A stretch of 64,000 bases of DNA from Gymnothorax reevesii. Lineage: Eukaryota; Chordata; Actinopteri; Anguilliformes; Muraenidae. Every line of letters starts with the position of its first letter. The stretch's first letter is position 1. The stretch lies in contig CM056580.1 in NCBI GenBank assembly GCA_029721435.1, positions 29,134,367-29,198,366 on the forward strand, given 5' to 3'. A model generated the notes under the pieces. The model searched no databases. It had not been told where the DNA came from and saw only the letters and a list, made by a program, of their open reading frames with translations. Positions 1 to 11,300 of this stretch are shown piece by piece. Made by a program: the position numbers and the translations under genes.

Positions 1-1073
1 CATTTACGGCCCGTTAATATTGAGCTTGTCTGTCTTGGCATTAAATAGCTGGATACAGCCTATGTGGCACAATAGTTGCGTCAACATCCACAGCTGGGTA
101 CGCACCAAAATGGGAAGTCTGAAAAAGAAACCCCGGCCTCCCACCCAGTGGGCATCCCATTGGCTAGACATCATGGGCAGGTGTTTGGAATGAGGGCATG
201 CAAGTTACCACTACAAATGAACTATCCTTATCAGGCTGCTGCTTTCTTACACGAACTCTGTGGTCTTTTTCAGGACGACCACTCGCTCAACGCGACTGCT
301 GTGCCCGTTTTCTTACCCAAGCACCCTGCCCTTGGGAAATCCTAGAACAAACACTGAAGCCTGCTTACTAATTCTAGTAGCAAAGGAAAAATGCTGAGCA
401 TTTGTTTTTTTTTTTTTTTAAATGCACTAACACTACAAAACTGTACACCATACTCACTACTGGTAAGATTCTTGCATGTTGACACAATGCTACAATCACC
501 ACCAGCATAATTTTCCAATTTACAACCAACCCAGCTTTATACCAAAGACATAACAAATTTTATGCATAACCATGCATGCACTTTATACATGTCAAAAGAC
601 AGAATTTTGTTATATGTCTGGGAATATGGAATATTTGGTCAGTTGAAGTTTAGCTCCTTAGAGCGCCACCTTTGGCCAGATAGCTATACACCGAGCATAG
701 TGCCAAGCTAAACTCTTCATTCTCTGGGAAAACTAGTTGTGTGTATCGCAATTCAAAAACAATTTCTTTGCAACATTGCTGGGGTAAGCCAGGGTTTGCA
801 TCCAACCTACAGCACCCCCTAAGGGTGAAATTTTCCAACATTTGATGTTGAATATCATCTACACTGAAAATACTACCACTGTGATTTTACTAATGCTGTA
901 ATGTACCCCAAAGGGACTGTGTATCCAGAGAATTTCAGATCTCTCTCTTGCTGGGGAAACAAAATAATGCCGCCTAAACACAGGCACAATCTGCTATGAA
1001 ATGGTCCGTTTTTAGTTTTCCTCCAACTTTGGATCTGTCTAGCTTGAAAGCATAGATACTAGGGTAGATAGAT

Positions 1074-1135
1074 AATTAGGTTAGATGACTTAATTAGATA
1101 ATAACCTAATCTAAATAATTAGATTAGGTGGATAA
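1074..1135. repeat. AT-rich cluster of short inverted repeats
   Basis: The motif 'attaggtta' and its reverse complement alternate here. Two 9-bp arm pairs are visible, for example 'acctaatct' and 'agattaggt' around an 8-base loop. It could be a small hairpin or the remnant of a short satellite. No flanking duplication was seen. Confidence 0.45.
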
Positions 1136-1911
1136 CGTAGTTATCCAGCTTGGTGCTGATGTGGTACTGATGTCTAACTGGACTTTAAGTGTCGAAGCCC
1201 ATAATAAAAGCATAATATATTTGGTACTGTGTACGCTTAAGTCATGACTGAGGCACTTTAGTGGCTTCCAGGTGGCGCTACCAGGAAGCAAAGTGAGATG
1301 CGGACCTAAAAATTAGGCTATTTTGTGAGACACCTGTATCTACTAATGTCCTAAGTTTCATTAAATTCCAGGGGGGTGAACTCCTCAACTTCTTCAAAAA
1401 GTGCCATTTTCTCACGGAATGGCTCTTAAAAACATTATTCCGCATGTACTGAAAAAGGAGCAGTACAAAAGCTTACCGTATCAATCGTACTCTGTAGCAG
1501 GCACCAATATTTATGTAAAGTCTTCTGGTAGTGTAGCTGAAACAACTAAAAATATAATGCTGCATAAGTATGTCATATGCTAAGGCTTCACCAAGCAAGT
1601 GGCTCATTAAAGAGTTCAGGAGGAATGCCAGGCCTTTCCAAATAAACACTTTTCCCGGGTTTACATCAGTCAGAATACCCTTCTTGACTCTTAAAAATGT
1701 TTGCCCTGTCTATAAAACTAATCTTGCTTCCATTTCATTAACCTCTGTCCTTTATAAAATGTTTCAGCCATTGGGGGATTAAAGAACCTCAGACAAAAGG
1801 TAGCTGTGTTGAGAAGGAAAGCTCTCAGATGTGAGCCTTGATACCGCAGAGGATCAAAATAGCCATCTCTTTAACAGCCTTCTCAAGGAGTTCTTAGAGC
1901 AGTTGCCAATT

Positions 1912-1941
1912 CCCCCCCCCCCCCCCCCCCCCCAAAAAAAA
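1912..1941. repeat. Poly-C (22) followed by poly-A (8)
   Basis: Uninterrupted run of 22 C at 1912-1933, then 8 A at 1934-1941. Length at such a run is sensitive to assembly and polymerase error. Confidence 0.9.
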
Positions 1942-3068
1942 GCCCCAGCTCGAGGATGTCTGGTAAAGGAACACCTTTGATTGTTTCAACCTGAGTTGAC
2001 TTGACGTGGAATTGGTGATGGTAGAGTTAACATTGAGCTGTTAGCTTGACCAAGTGTGTAATGTGCACTGCTATTTTATGGTAACTAGGCCAACAAAACC
2101 TGGCTGTAGACACAATGTTAGACCCAAAAGGCATACAGCCCTGATAATTATGCCCTGAGATAATCTCTCTCGGGATGCATTTGTCTCTTGTCCTTTATTT
2201 AATTGATGGACATCTGCATTTTTCATGCAAAGCCCACTTGATCAAAGTGAATCAATGGGGACACTTTCAATCCGTTGCATACTGAATCCCATATTATTTA
2301 TAAAGTCCATATTACTGATTGAATACAGTTTTGAGCTTTTCAAGCATCTATTGCTTCTGTTAAAACAGATGCTGTGTGCTGTGAATTACCTGCCTGAATC
2401 TACTTTCTAGTAGCCTGGAATTGAATGACCATATAACTGACCCCCTAGAGAGGGCATGCTGGTAAATAGAACATCCATTCAAGCAGCAGTTGAAAGCCAC
2501 TTAAGGAGAAGGCCACATTGTTTTAGCCCGAAAGGTTGTGTGGCTAGTTGTTGATGGCATAACTCTAGCAATGTCATGACAACCCTATTCAGATTGGCCC
2601 TGCTGTGCTTAAGTTGCCTCATTTAATTTCTGAACCCTAGTGGTATTAAACCGCTTTTAATGATTTCCAATGCGCTGTAAAATCCAGAAAAGGAATTTTC
2701 CCAATGGTGAACTACTTCACTGAGTCACACTGTGTTATGTACCAGACCAAAATGAAAATAAAATAGCTCTCTCCATGGTGAAATTGATGGTCTGTTATTC
2801 TCTGAAATGAGTCACCATCTGTCGTGATCATGACTGGCACTTTCATTGTGAGTAGACTTGTTGGTTGTAGACATAAGCAGGGCTACCGCGGGGGCCAAGG
2901 GTGTGGCCGCCCCAGGGCCCACGGCCAGTGGGGGCCCCCGCCGCAGCTTCGCTGAGCTACATTCTCAGTACTGTCAAACAGAAAAAACAACCACTATAGC
3001 CATAAGGGGTTCTGTGACTACATGTACTCCCCTAACTGAACAATTAAGATGATATGATGGTCGATATA

Positions 3069-4618
3069 CACTGCTCAAAAAAATAAAGGGAACACTTAAA
3101 CAACACAATGTAACTCCAAGTCAATCACACTTCTGTGAAATCAAACTGTCCACTTAGGAAGGAACACTGATTGACAATCAATTTCTCATGCTGTTGTGCA
3201 AATGGAATAGACGACGTGGAAATTATAGGCAATTAGCAACACCCCCAATAAAGGAGTGGTTCTGCAGGTGGTGACCACAGGCCACTTCTCAGTTCCTATG
3301 CTTTCTGGCTGATGTTTTGGTCACTTTTGAATGCTGGCAATGCTTTCACTCTAGTGGTAGCATGAGACGGACTCTACAACCCACACAAGTGGCTCAGGTA
3401 GGGCAACTCATCGAGGATGGCATATCAATGCGAGCTGTGGCAAGAAGGTTTGCTGTGTCTGTCAGTGTAGTATCCAGAGCATGGAAGCACTACCAGGAGA
3501 CAGGCCAGTACATCAGGAGACATGGAGGAGGTCGGAGGAAGGCAACAAACCAGCAGCAGGACCGCTACCTCTGCCTTTGTGCCAGGAGGAACAGGAGGAG
3601 CACTGCCAGAGCCCTGCAAAATGACCTCCAGCAGGCCACAAATGTGCATGTGTCTGCTCAAACGGTCAGAAACTGACTCCATGGGGATAGTATGAGGGCC
3701 CGACATCCACAGGTGGGGGTTGTGCTTACAGCCCAGCACCGTGCAGGACGTTTGGGATTTGCCAGAGAACACCAAGATTGACAAATTCGCCGCTAGTGCC
3801 CTGTGCTCTTCACAGATGAAAGCAGGTTCACACTGAGCACATGTGGCAGACGTGACAGAGTCTGGAGACGCCGTGGAGAATGTTCTGCTGCCTGGAACAT
3901 CCTCCAGCATGACCCATTTGGCAGTGGGTCAGTAATGGTGTGGGGTGGCATTTCTTTGGGGGGCTGGACAGCCCTCCATGTGCTCGCCAGAGGTAGTCTG
4001 ACTGCCATTAGGTACCTAGATGAGATCCTCAGACCCCTTGTGAGACCATATGCTGGTGTGGTTGACCCTGGGTTCCTCCTGATGCAAGACAATGTGGCTG
4101 GAGTGCGTCAGCAGTTCCTGCAAGACGAAAGCATAGATGCTATGGACTGGCCCGCCTGTTCCCCAGACCTGAATCCAATTGAGCACATCTGGGACATCAT
4201 GTCTCGCTCCATCCACCACGTTGCACGACAGACTGTCCTGGAGTTGGCGGATGCTTTAGTCAAGGTCTGGGAGGAGATCCCTCAGGAGACCATCTGCCAC
4301 CTCATCAGGAGCATGCCCAGGCGTTGTAGGGAGGTCATACAGGCACGCTGAAGCCACACACACTACTGAGCCTCATTTTGACTAGTTTTAAGGACATTAC
4401 ATCAAAGTTTGATCAGCCTATAGTGTGTTTTTCCACTTTTAGTTTGAGTGTGACTCCAAATCCAGACCTCCATGGGTTAATAAATTTGATTTCCATTGAT
4501 AATTTTTGTATGATGTTGTTGATTGTTAATTCGCAAAGAGTAAAGAATTTAATAATGGCAATTTGTTGATTTAGATATAGGATGTGTTACTTTGGTGTTA
4601 GTAGCTTTTTGAGCAGTA
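3069..4618 (+). mobile_element. Tc1/mariner element, near full length, defective
   Basis: Both ends are visible. The left end reads CACTGCTCAAAA after a TA dinucleotide at 3067-3068. The right end is its inverse with one change, followed by TA at 4619-4620, the target duplication typical of Tc1/mariner. Length is about 1,550 bp, normal for the family. The interior on the + strand encodes a broken Tc1 transposase (3362-4351). The right terminal region (about 4352-4618) is AT-rich and without coding signal. It is old or inactive: the transposase carries a stop and a deletion in its catalytic core. Confidence 0.92.
3362..4351 (+). pseudogene. Tc1-type transposase pseudogene (DDE, D-E spacing lost)
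   Basis: The start is taken at ATG 3362 ([12 protein letters not shown]), which opens a helix-turn-helix region. A methionine 15 codons upstream is also in frame. The first part runs to a TGA after TVRN near 3676. The second part, readable from 3803, holds the first catalytic aspartate in FTDESRF, then GSGSVMVWGG, then LLMQDN with the second aspartate, then SPDLNPIEHIWD with the glutamate. Only 30 residues lie between that aspartate and the glutamate, whereas Tc1 transposases have 34 (DD34E). The segment that normally follows QDN is shortened by four residues, an in-frame 12-nt deletion. With the stop at 3676 and this loss in the core, the copy cannot make an active enzyme. Family assignment is firm. 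Confidence 0.93.
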
Positions 4619-5149
4619 TATAAAGCCCCATGTCAGTAATCTAGTCACTATTTTTTTTAAATTTATTCATAACTATTATGAAGTTTTCATGCATAATATA
4701 CCCACGTTGTAAAGACCATTTCTGAAATCAACTATTTTATTATTTTATTTGATATTTTTCTTTCATACTGATATGCAAATTTCAAGATAATTGCAGGGTA
4801 ATGTGTTGCCCAATGTCAAGTCTGTATTTTATTTGATCATGTGACCACGTTAATGTCAGTAAAGTCTGAGTTCAAACGCAAAATCTGAACATCATCAAAT
4901 TTGCAAACTTACGAGCAGTCATTCCATTCATACATAAATGGAGTTGTCAAAAAAGAAAAGAAAGAACTGGAGGAGAGAGTAGCAAAGCTACTAAGACTAA
5001 ATTCATTTGGGTCATTCCGTGCCAACTCACCTCCCCAGGTCACCTCCTCAGATTTTGCTGGAAAAATTCTTAAATGTATATCTATATAACTCTACCCACC
5101 ATGCAAAATTATTTAAAATCAAATTATTGGCCTGCATGAAGAAGAAAAA
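4619..5149. other. AT-rich spacer, nothing recognised
   Basis: AT-rich sequence between a Tc1 element and a SINE, with no coding or RNA-gene signal. Confidence 0.6.
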
Positions 5150-5475
5150 GAAATAAGCCTGTACGAGCCTTGTGGCCCATTGGGCTGGTACTTAACCCCA
5201 GTTTCCATGGCATGAAGGAACTGGGAGTATTGCATCTCCCTCTGGATGGGATGCCAGTCCATCGCAGATACTCCCCCCAGATCTTAGTCAAGTTTCCCTG
5301 CCTATTTGCTGGTACCCATTTATATACCTGGGTGGAGTGAGGCGTGAAGTATGGGAGCATAGTGTTTTGCCCAAGAAAAGGGCTTGAACTCAGGATCTTA
5401 CGATGATAAGTGAAGCCTACTTGACCACTGCACTACCGTATCTCCACCACTGCACTATCGCGTCTCCAAAGCTGA
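5150..5475 (-). mobile_element. tRNA-derived SINE, minus strand
   Basis: Read on the minus strand, the right side gives a tRNA-like head with 'gtggtgcagtgg' (A-box-like), and 'gagttcaagccc' a little further on resembles a B box. The body continues into '...tccacccaggtatata'. The same body order is found in the minus-strand copy at 55490-55817, which confirms a dispersed family. Oddity: the head is partly duplicated, because 'ccactgcacta' plus 'tctcc' occurs twice within 5428-5467. Exact ends and target duplication were not resolved. Confidence 0.8.
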
Positions 5476-5764
5476 ATATGAATAATGAATTATTCTTACG
5501 CCTCATCGTAAAAATAGCCACTGCCTTGTTTAAAATATATTTAAATATCGTTACATATTGCAGCTTGCGTCCGTCTCATCGCGTGCTTTTTCAAGTTACT
5601 TATGTCCTGTCTTTATGTCACCTTTATGTCAGATATTGCACTCGTGAGGAAATTGCACGGAAATTAAGTTTTCCGAAGTTTTAACTGACCCAATTATCGC
5701 AGTGCAGGAATTCTTTCCAAGGTAATTACCAATTTCGTTTTCTTCCCATAAATAGGCTATTACC

Positions 5765-5955
5765 GGCGGTATTAACTGCTAACAGTGGTATTCGTACAAT
5801 GTTTTTCGCTGTAACGCAAATATTACTGGCGGTATTAACTCCTAGCGGTGGTATTCGTACAATGTTTTTCGCTGTAACCCAAACATTACTGGCGGTATTA
5901 ACTCCTAGCAGTGGTATTCTTACAATGTTTTCCGCAGTTACCCTGTTACAGACCG
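5765..5955. repeat. 63-bp tandem repeat, three copies
   Basis: The block 'ggcggtattaac' recurs at 5765, 5828 and 5891, a period of exactly 63 bp (21 codons). Copies also share 'gtggtattcgtacaatg' and 'ttcgctgtaac', and the third is the most diverged. Because the period is a multiple of three, open frames cross the array on both strands, but neither gives a recognisable protein. Confidence 0.9.
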
Positions 5956-6201
5956 CGCAGACGCACACTTATATTTATGCATGTGCAGATGACATGGTTA
6001 TGATGTGGTGCGCACCAGATAATGGGGCTCCCCCTAAAGTCAATCCGTGGGTTCACGGCCGCTTTGGCGGATTGCCCATGTCTAAACCTCATTATCTCAC
6101 TCTTTGCAGTCATGTAACATTTTTTTTTTTGCTCATGTATATGCTTGTGGTCGTTGTCTTGGCTGGGTAGTAGCCTAAGCTTTGATATTTACATATTTTA
6201 A

Positions 6202-6332
6202 CCCATTTATGCCTAGCGTCCTCACATGAGGACTGTTAAGAAAAAATGTCCTGTTTGAATGACTGTTAAGAGTGGTATTTTGAAGTATAATAACACAAAA
6301 AAGTAAAAAAAGAAAATTCAGGCATAAATGGG
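6202..6332. mobile_element. piggyBac-like MITE, 131 bp, TTAA target
   Basis: The terminal inverted repeats are CCCATTTATGCCT at the left and its exact reverse complement at the right. TTAA stands immediately outside both ends (6198-6201 and 6333-6336). Ends beginning CCC inside TTAA are the hallmark of piggyBac-type insertion. There is no coding capacity, so it must have been mobilised in trans. A short inner palindrome 'tcctcacatgagga' follows the left end. Confidence 0.85.
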
Positions 6333-6336
6333 TTAA

Positions 6337-7449
6337 CCCAATCAGAATTTACAGCTCTTAATCGCAGTTCTTAACTTAATTTCAGAAATCTCTGTTGTTT
6401 TCTTTACCTCATGCAGGCCAATAATTTGACCCATCTGAAACAGTACAACAACACCATTTCCATGCCCACAAGATATGATCTGACATTGTTGCGTTAAAAA
6501 TGAGAAGCTACTCACTGCATCAGTTAGGGTTAAATAACTCATTACCAGCTGAAACATATTAATCACTGCAGTAATTATCCAGTGGAAGCCTCCTACCTTC
6601 TTGTTTAGTTTAATCCAAGAGGTGACTTTTTTGGCCAGGCAGTGTACGAACTCAAGACATGAAATAATTTGCTTCATTTAAACTGTTAGCGTTCTTTATT
6701 TATTTAAATTTCTTTTTGATTTGTATAAGGTAATTATATTATATAAGGATTTAATTATATAAGGATTTATATAATCACGTCTGTGCCTGTGCAATTAAAT
6801 TTCACATGATATTCCAGTCTTTTTCAGTCTGGCTTGTTAAATCTTCTGAGGGCCAGTGACTTTTTTCTCTCACAAGCTTGACTGGTAAAACGGGAAGATC
6901 CAGCTTTGCCGACAAATCAAATTAATGAAACTCATGAAGTAATTCTCACTTTTACCTGGCCGAAGACTCGGAATAAATGAAAATGACTACTTTTGTCCTC
7001 GCCAAAGGCTTGGAAAAAAATGAAAATGACTATTCTCGTTTAACAGACGTCTGGCAACCGTACCCTATATGCTTTCACTGCCAAAGCACTGGCAGCTTTT
7101 TTTTTTCTCCTTCTTCCTTCTGAACAATTTGGTTGACAAAGTGGCTTCACTGTATTTTATCTGAAACATAAGCTTGCTTGACTCAATAAGTGACGATTTG
7201 TTTTGGTTAGGATAGAATATGATGCAGACCTATCCATTATTTTACAGTTGACTGCAATGACAATCTGAGGGGCCCCTTGTAATTCCCAATTTTCCCCAAT
7301 AATATTGGGGGAAAATGCTTCAAGCGATCAAATTCCCTGGTTTGGGGTGAATGTGTTTTCTTAAGTCATCATCATAAGAACATCTAGAGTTTAAAAGCAG
7401 ACATGGGCCTTTCAGCGCACCAGATTGTTTCCTTGATTAAACCCTTGAT
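6337..7449. other. No gene; small direct repeat and hairpin
   Basis: No coding signal. Two things are visible. First, 'aatgaaaatgacta' and its diverged context occur twice within 6960-7035. Second, a hairpin at 7290-7315 has arms TTTTCCCC and GGGGAAAA around an AT-rich loop. The rest is plain AT-rich DNA. Confidence 0.6.
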
Positions 7450-8475
7450 AAACTGAGGCAGAATGAGCCGGAATGCCATTGGAATGAAAATTCTTTGTAG
7501 TATATTCTTGGATATTTGAAGTGCGTTCTAAAAATTCGGGCCCGTTCTTGTGGCCGGCCCAAATGTTTTGCTCATACTCCAAACTTTCCAGGTGCATTCG
7601 AAGTGGGCAAATATCGAACGGCATTCGAAGTGTATTCTAACTGCGCTCTGACTGCATTATTAATATTCTTACGGCATTCCAACAGCATTCAAAACATTCT
7701 GATTGCATTCGAGGGAGAATTGAAATGGCAAGCCATGTCAAATCCTGCCAGAATGCGCCTCTAATGAGCCAGAATGCACCTCGATTGCATTTTGATCGCT
7801 CAAGGAATCTATTTCGATATTAAATCAATTCAGCTGGAATGTGCTTTGAATGCTGTTGGAGTCTTTCGATTGCCGCTGGAATCAGTGGCCGCTGGTGAAT
7901 TGGCTTAAAAATAGGCTAATGATTGGTGATGACCTGTTTTCAATCATTCATTTCAATTACCATTACAGAAACTCTGAAAACTCAACATTATCAGGTGTGG
8001 CCAGTTTTCATTAATAACGCATGCCTGTTAATTCTCGTGCATTCAGCTTCAGTTTTAGTGGCATATTTACGTTCCCCTTCTGTAGTCCGCAATTACTCTA
8101 TCAACGCATATGGGACACTCGTGTTACATTCTAAGTACATTCTGAGTATTAGAGCTGCATTCTGTTTGAATTCTCCGGCGTTCCAACCATATTCGGTGGC
8201 CAATCCAGGAGCATTCTGACTGCATTCAAGGTGAATTCGTACAGCATTCGAGGCACCTTCCAACCAGACTTCGGGTGGAGTTCAGGCAGCAATAGAGCCG
8301 CACTCGTACGGCATTCGAAGTGCACTCTAAATATTCTGAATGCATTCTGACAGCATTCTAAATATTCCTACTGTGTTCCAACTACATTCAAGCTGCATTC
8401 CAGAGCTAATACATCCAGAATGTGCAAGAATCATTTGAGGCGGGTTCGAAGTGTTCTAAGTATTCGAATGGAATT
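7450..8475. repeat. Degenerate short-motif repeat block (GCATTC-rich)
   Basis: GCATTC occurs exactly about 14 times (for example 7594, 7621, 7674, 7685, 7705, 8158, 8211, 8222, 8311, 8342, 8353 and 8395). There are many one-base variants (ACATTC, GTATTC, GCACTC), and near 7751-7850 the reverse complement GAATGC. About 0.2-0.3 exact copies would be expected by chance in a kilobase. Spacing is irregular, often 10-30 bp, and the motif is commonly followed by GAAG, TGAC, CAAC or TAAA. It is most likely a very old, decayed minisatellite with a unit near 10-20 bp. The part around 7880-8035 has few copies. Confidence 0.75.
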
Positions 8476-9312
8476 CTTTCAAAGCTGTATGAATTTTGGC
8501 CAATTTGAAATTCCCGCTAGAATGTTGCGCAAATTCTTCATTCCAGCTGGTTATGCTTGATTCTTGCTGATTTTGAATAAGTGTGATGGGGGCTTTAAGA
8601 AAATAGGTTTTTTTTTTCATGCATATAGATATTTCAGTCAAATTTTGCCCAAGCATGGATGGACTGCTGTGTGCAACACGTCCTGACTACCCATGGAATG
8701 AAAAATTTAAAATTAGCTGTATGAAAATTTAACAACTGCATTTCAATTTCAAAGACGCAAGCTATACATGCTACCCAATAAACGTTATGTACAACAACAT
8801 GGTTTGCACATCTTTCCTGTGTTTGCAACAGTGTCCTCTGGGTAGCGCTGCTTCCGAAGGTCCAAAAAAATGCATGTAATATGTCTCCTCCCATGTTTGG
8901 ATATCACCAACTTTTGAAACCAAAGGAGAGCCTCTTGAAACCTATCTCAAAAAAACCTCTTATCCTCCAAAATCAAGCATGGTAGCTTTCTCCATGGAGA
9001 GGAGAATATGCTTGATCCTCTCCTAGAGAAGTTGTGTTTCTTTTTAGTGTTTCTCTCATGTTGTGATGTCTTAATTTTTTCAAATACCTGCGAGATAGGG
9101 CATTGCTTAATATCAACATGGGGTTGCAACATGCAACACTCAAAGCTAATATTACTTAAATTTAGTTTAGCTATCTCTTTTTTGCACTTTTATTACATTT
9201 TAATGAGCAACTATTTATTTAATTGGATTTTAATGAGTAGCCACTCGTAAGTCCCTCATGATTGTTGATTGCGCTTGTACTGCTCAGAACACTTACTTTG
9301 CAGTCACATTTA
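8476..9312. other. No gene recognised
   Basis: AT-rich sequence. A 9-bp inverted pair 'tcaagcat' and 'atgcttga' lies near 8972-9016 around the closely similar 'ctctccatggagagga'. No coding or transposon signal. Confidence 0.55.
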
Positions 9313-10828
9313 GAACCCCAATTCCAAAATAATTTGGAGGAAGTGTGAATTGTGAATAAAATCAAAATGCAATGACTTTCAGATCACATGAGCCAACATA
9401 TTATTTACAATAGAACATAGATAACACTTCAAATGTTGAAACTGAGACGTTGAACATTTTTATCTGCAAAATTAGCTTATTTCAAATTTTCTGGCTGCAA
9501 CAGATCTCAAAAAAGTTGGGACACAGGCAAAAAAGGGCTGAAAGAGCAATTAATATCTAAGAGAATTAGCTGAAAGGACATTTAGCAAGTATTTAAGTTA
9601 ACTGGAATCTGGTGTGTAACATGATTGGCTATAAAAGGGATGTCTTAGAGAGGTTGAGTCTCTCAGAAGTAAAGATGGCCAGAGGCTCTCCAACCTGTGA
9701 AGGCTTGCGTAAAAAAATTGTGGAATACTTTAAAAACAATGTTCCTCAACGTCAAATTGCAAAGGCTTTGAATGTCTAATTACCGACAGTGCATAACATC
9801 ATCAGATTCAGATAAACTGGAAAAATCTCTGTCCGTCAAGGACAAGGTCGAAGGCCTTTACTGGATGCCTGAGATCCTCGGGCCCTCAGACGCCACTGCA
9901 TCACTCACCAGCATAATTCTGTCATTGACATTACTAAATGACATTACTAAACTTCAAGAAACCACTGTCTGTGAACACAGTCTGCTGTGCCATCCACAGA
10001 TGCCTAAAACCTAAAACTCTATTGTGAATAAAGGAAGCCATTGTTGAGCATGATCCAGAAGCCCCGCCGTGTTCTGTGGACCAAGGCTCATTGAAAATGG
10101 ACTGTAGCAAAGTGGCAAAGTGTCCTGTAGTCAGACGAGTCCAAAGTTGACATTCTGTTGGAAATCATGGGCGTCGTGTCCTCCGGGCTAAAGAGGAGAA
10201 AGACCACCCCTCCTGTTATCAGCGTGAATTCGGAAAGGTATATTAAGGTTGTAGAGCAACATATGCTTCCCTCCAAACAACATCTATTCCAGGGAAGGCC
10301 TTGAGTATTTCAGCAAGACAATGCAAAACCACATTCTGCAGCTATTACAACAACATGGCTTCGTAGTAGAAGAGTCCGTGTCCTGAACTGGCCTGCCTTC
10401 TTTCCCAATCTTTCACCGATTGAGAATATTTGGCGCATTATTAAATGAAAAGTCCATCAAAGGAGACCCAAAACTCTCCAGCAGCTAAAAGCCTGTATTA
10501 AACAAGAGTGGGATCAAATTCCAATGGCTAAAGTCAAGAAACTTGTTTCCTCAATGCCCAGACGCCTCCACTCTGTGTATAAAAGAAGAAGGGATGCTTC
10601 ACAATGGTGATCAGGCCCCTGTCCCAACTTTTCTGAGACCTGTAGCTGCCATCAAATTTGAAATGAGCTCATTTTGTGGATAAAATTATAAAATTTCTTA
10701 GTTGCAACATTAGCTACATTATCTCTGTTCTATTGTGAATAAAATACTGGCTGGTGTGATTTGAAAGTCATTGCGTTTTGATTTTATTCACAATTTACAC
10801 TTTGTCCCAACTATTTCGGAATTGTCCA
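9313..10828 (+). mobile_element. Tc1/mariner element, full length, defective (copy A)
   Basis: The ends are inverted copies beginning near 'accccaattcc', with TA at 9311-9312 and at 10829-10830, and the length is 1,516 bp. The left terminal region contains an inner copy of the end motif ('aaaaaagttgggac' near 9510), giving the IR/DR layout of several fish Tc1 families. The right end reads '...tttgtcccaactatttcggaatt'. The same family is present at 28879-30067 (copy B, 5'-truncated). Confidence 0.93.
9674..10610 (+). pseudogene. Tc1 transposase pseudogene (copy A)
   Basis: The start at ATG 9674 gives MARGSPTCEGLRKKIVEYF and continues through an HTH-like segment to a TAA near 9778. Beyond that the frame is broken repeatedly. 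Recognisable pieces are the DNA around the first aspartate ('gtagtcagacgagtcc', near 10125-10145), the second aspartate in FQQDNAKPH (near 10310-10330), and the glutamate in SPIENIW (near 10415-10432). Relative to copy B at 28.9-30.1 kb, about 80 bp are missing near 10215-10235, between the first and second aspartate motifs. The normal stop would be TGA 10608-10610. It is not functional. Confidence 0.9.
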
Positions 10829-10830
10829 TA

Positions 10831-11300
10831 ATGTGGTGAATGCAACTTCAATGGATTGCATACAATTTAAATATTGTGTTTGGTCGACCTTATTCCTGTG
10901 TAACCTTGCTGCAGGTTCCATGGCCACACTGAACCTCAGCGAGTGCAAGGTTAGTTCTGAAACTTTTTAAAGTTTAAAAAGTCTTTAAAAGTTCTGAACT
11001 TTTATTAAAAGTTGCTGTGAAGATCAGTAATTTTTTTCCCAGTTAGCTCAGCAGCAGGGCCAGATGTCATACGTATGCGATCTGTCCTGAGAGGAGCACT
11101 TTTAGTCTCAATGGTTTTTTCCTTTCACGTGCAACCATGATTAGCATGATTAACCATTGTTACTTGTTCTGTGAGGTTTCACTGTAATCAAATGTTCATT
11201 CCTTCTGTACAGTGGAATAAAAAGGCTGAATGTGACCAATAAAACTGGATTTACTCTTGTGTGCACACAGCTACAAGGAGCTAGTTGGGGACTTTGTTAT
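10831..11300. other. No gene recognised
   Basis: AT-rich sequence between a Tc1 element and the 162-bp tandem array. A run of near-repeats 'aaagttctgaact' and 'aaagtttaaaaag' lies at 10950-11010. Nothing else stands out. Confidence 0.55.

Larger units (their letters stand above)
1..3066. other. Gene-free flank, no recognised coding sequence
   Basis: No host exon could be recognised on either strand. Open frames here are short, lack family motifs and look like chance. Visible structure is limited to an AT-rich segment of short inverted repeats near 1074-1135, a long C run at 1912-1933, and a GC-rich patch at about 2880-2950 with many CCC and GGG tracts. Two stretches (640-840 and 1250-1380) carry 'gcgccacc' or 'gcaccccct' tracts of a kind often seen in dispersed repeats, but no ends or duplications are visible, so they are not called. 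Confidence 0.6.

Noticed and set aside
76..345. 89-codon open frame near the window start
   Set aside because: No recognisable domain, no membrane pattern and no exon boundaries.
3425..3910. 161-codon open frame on the minus strand
   Set aside because: It lies antisense to the Tc1 transposase and has no domain; it is a shadow of that sequence.
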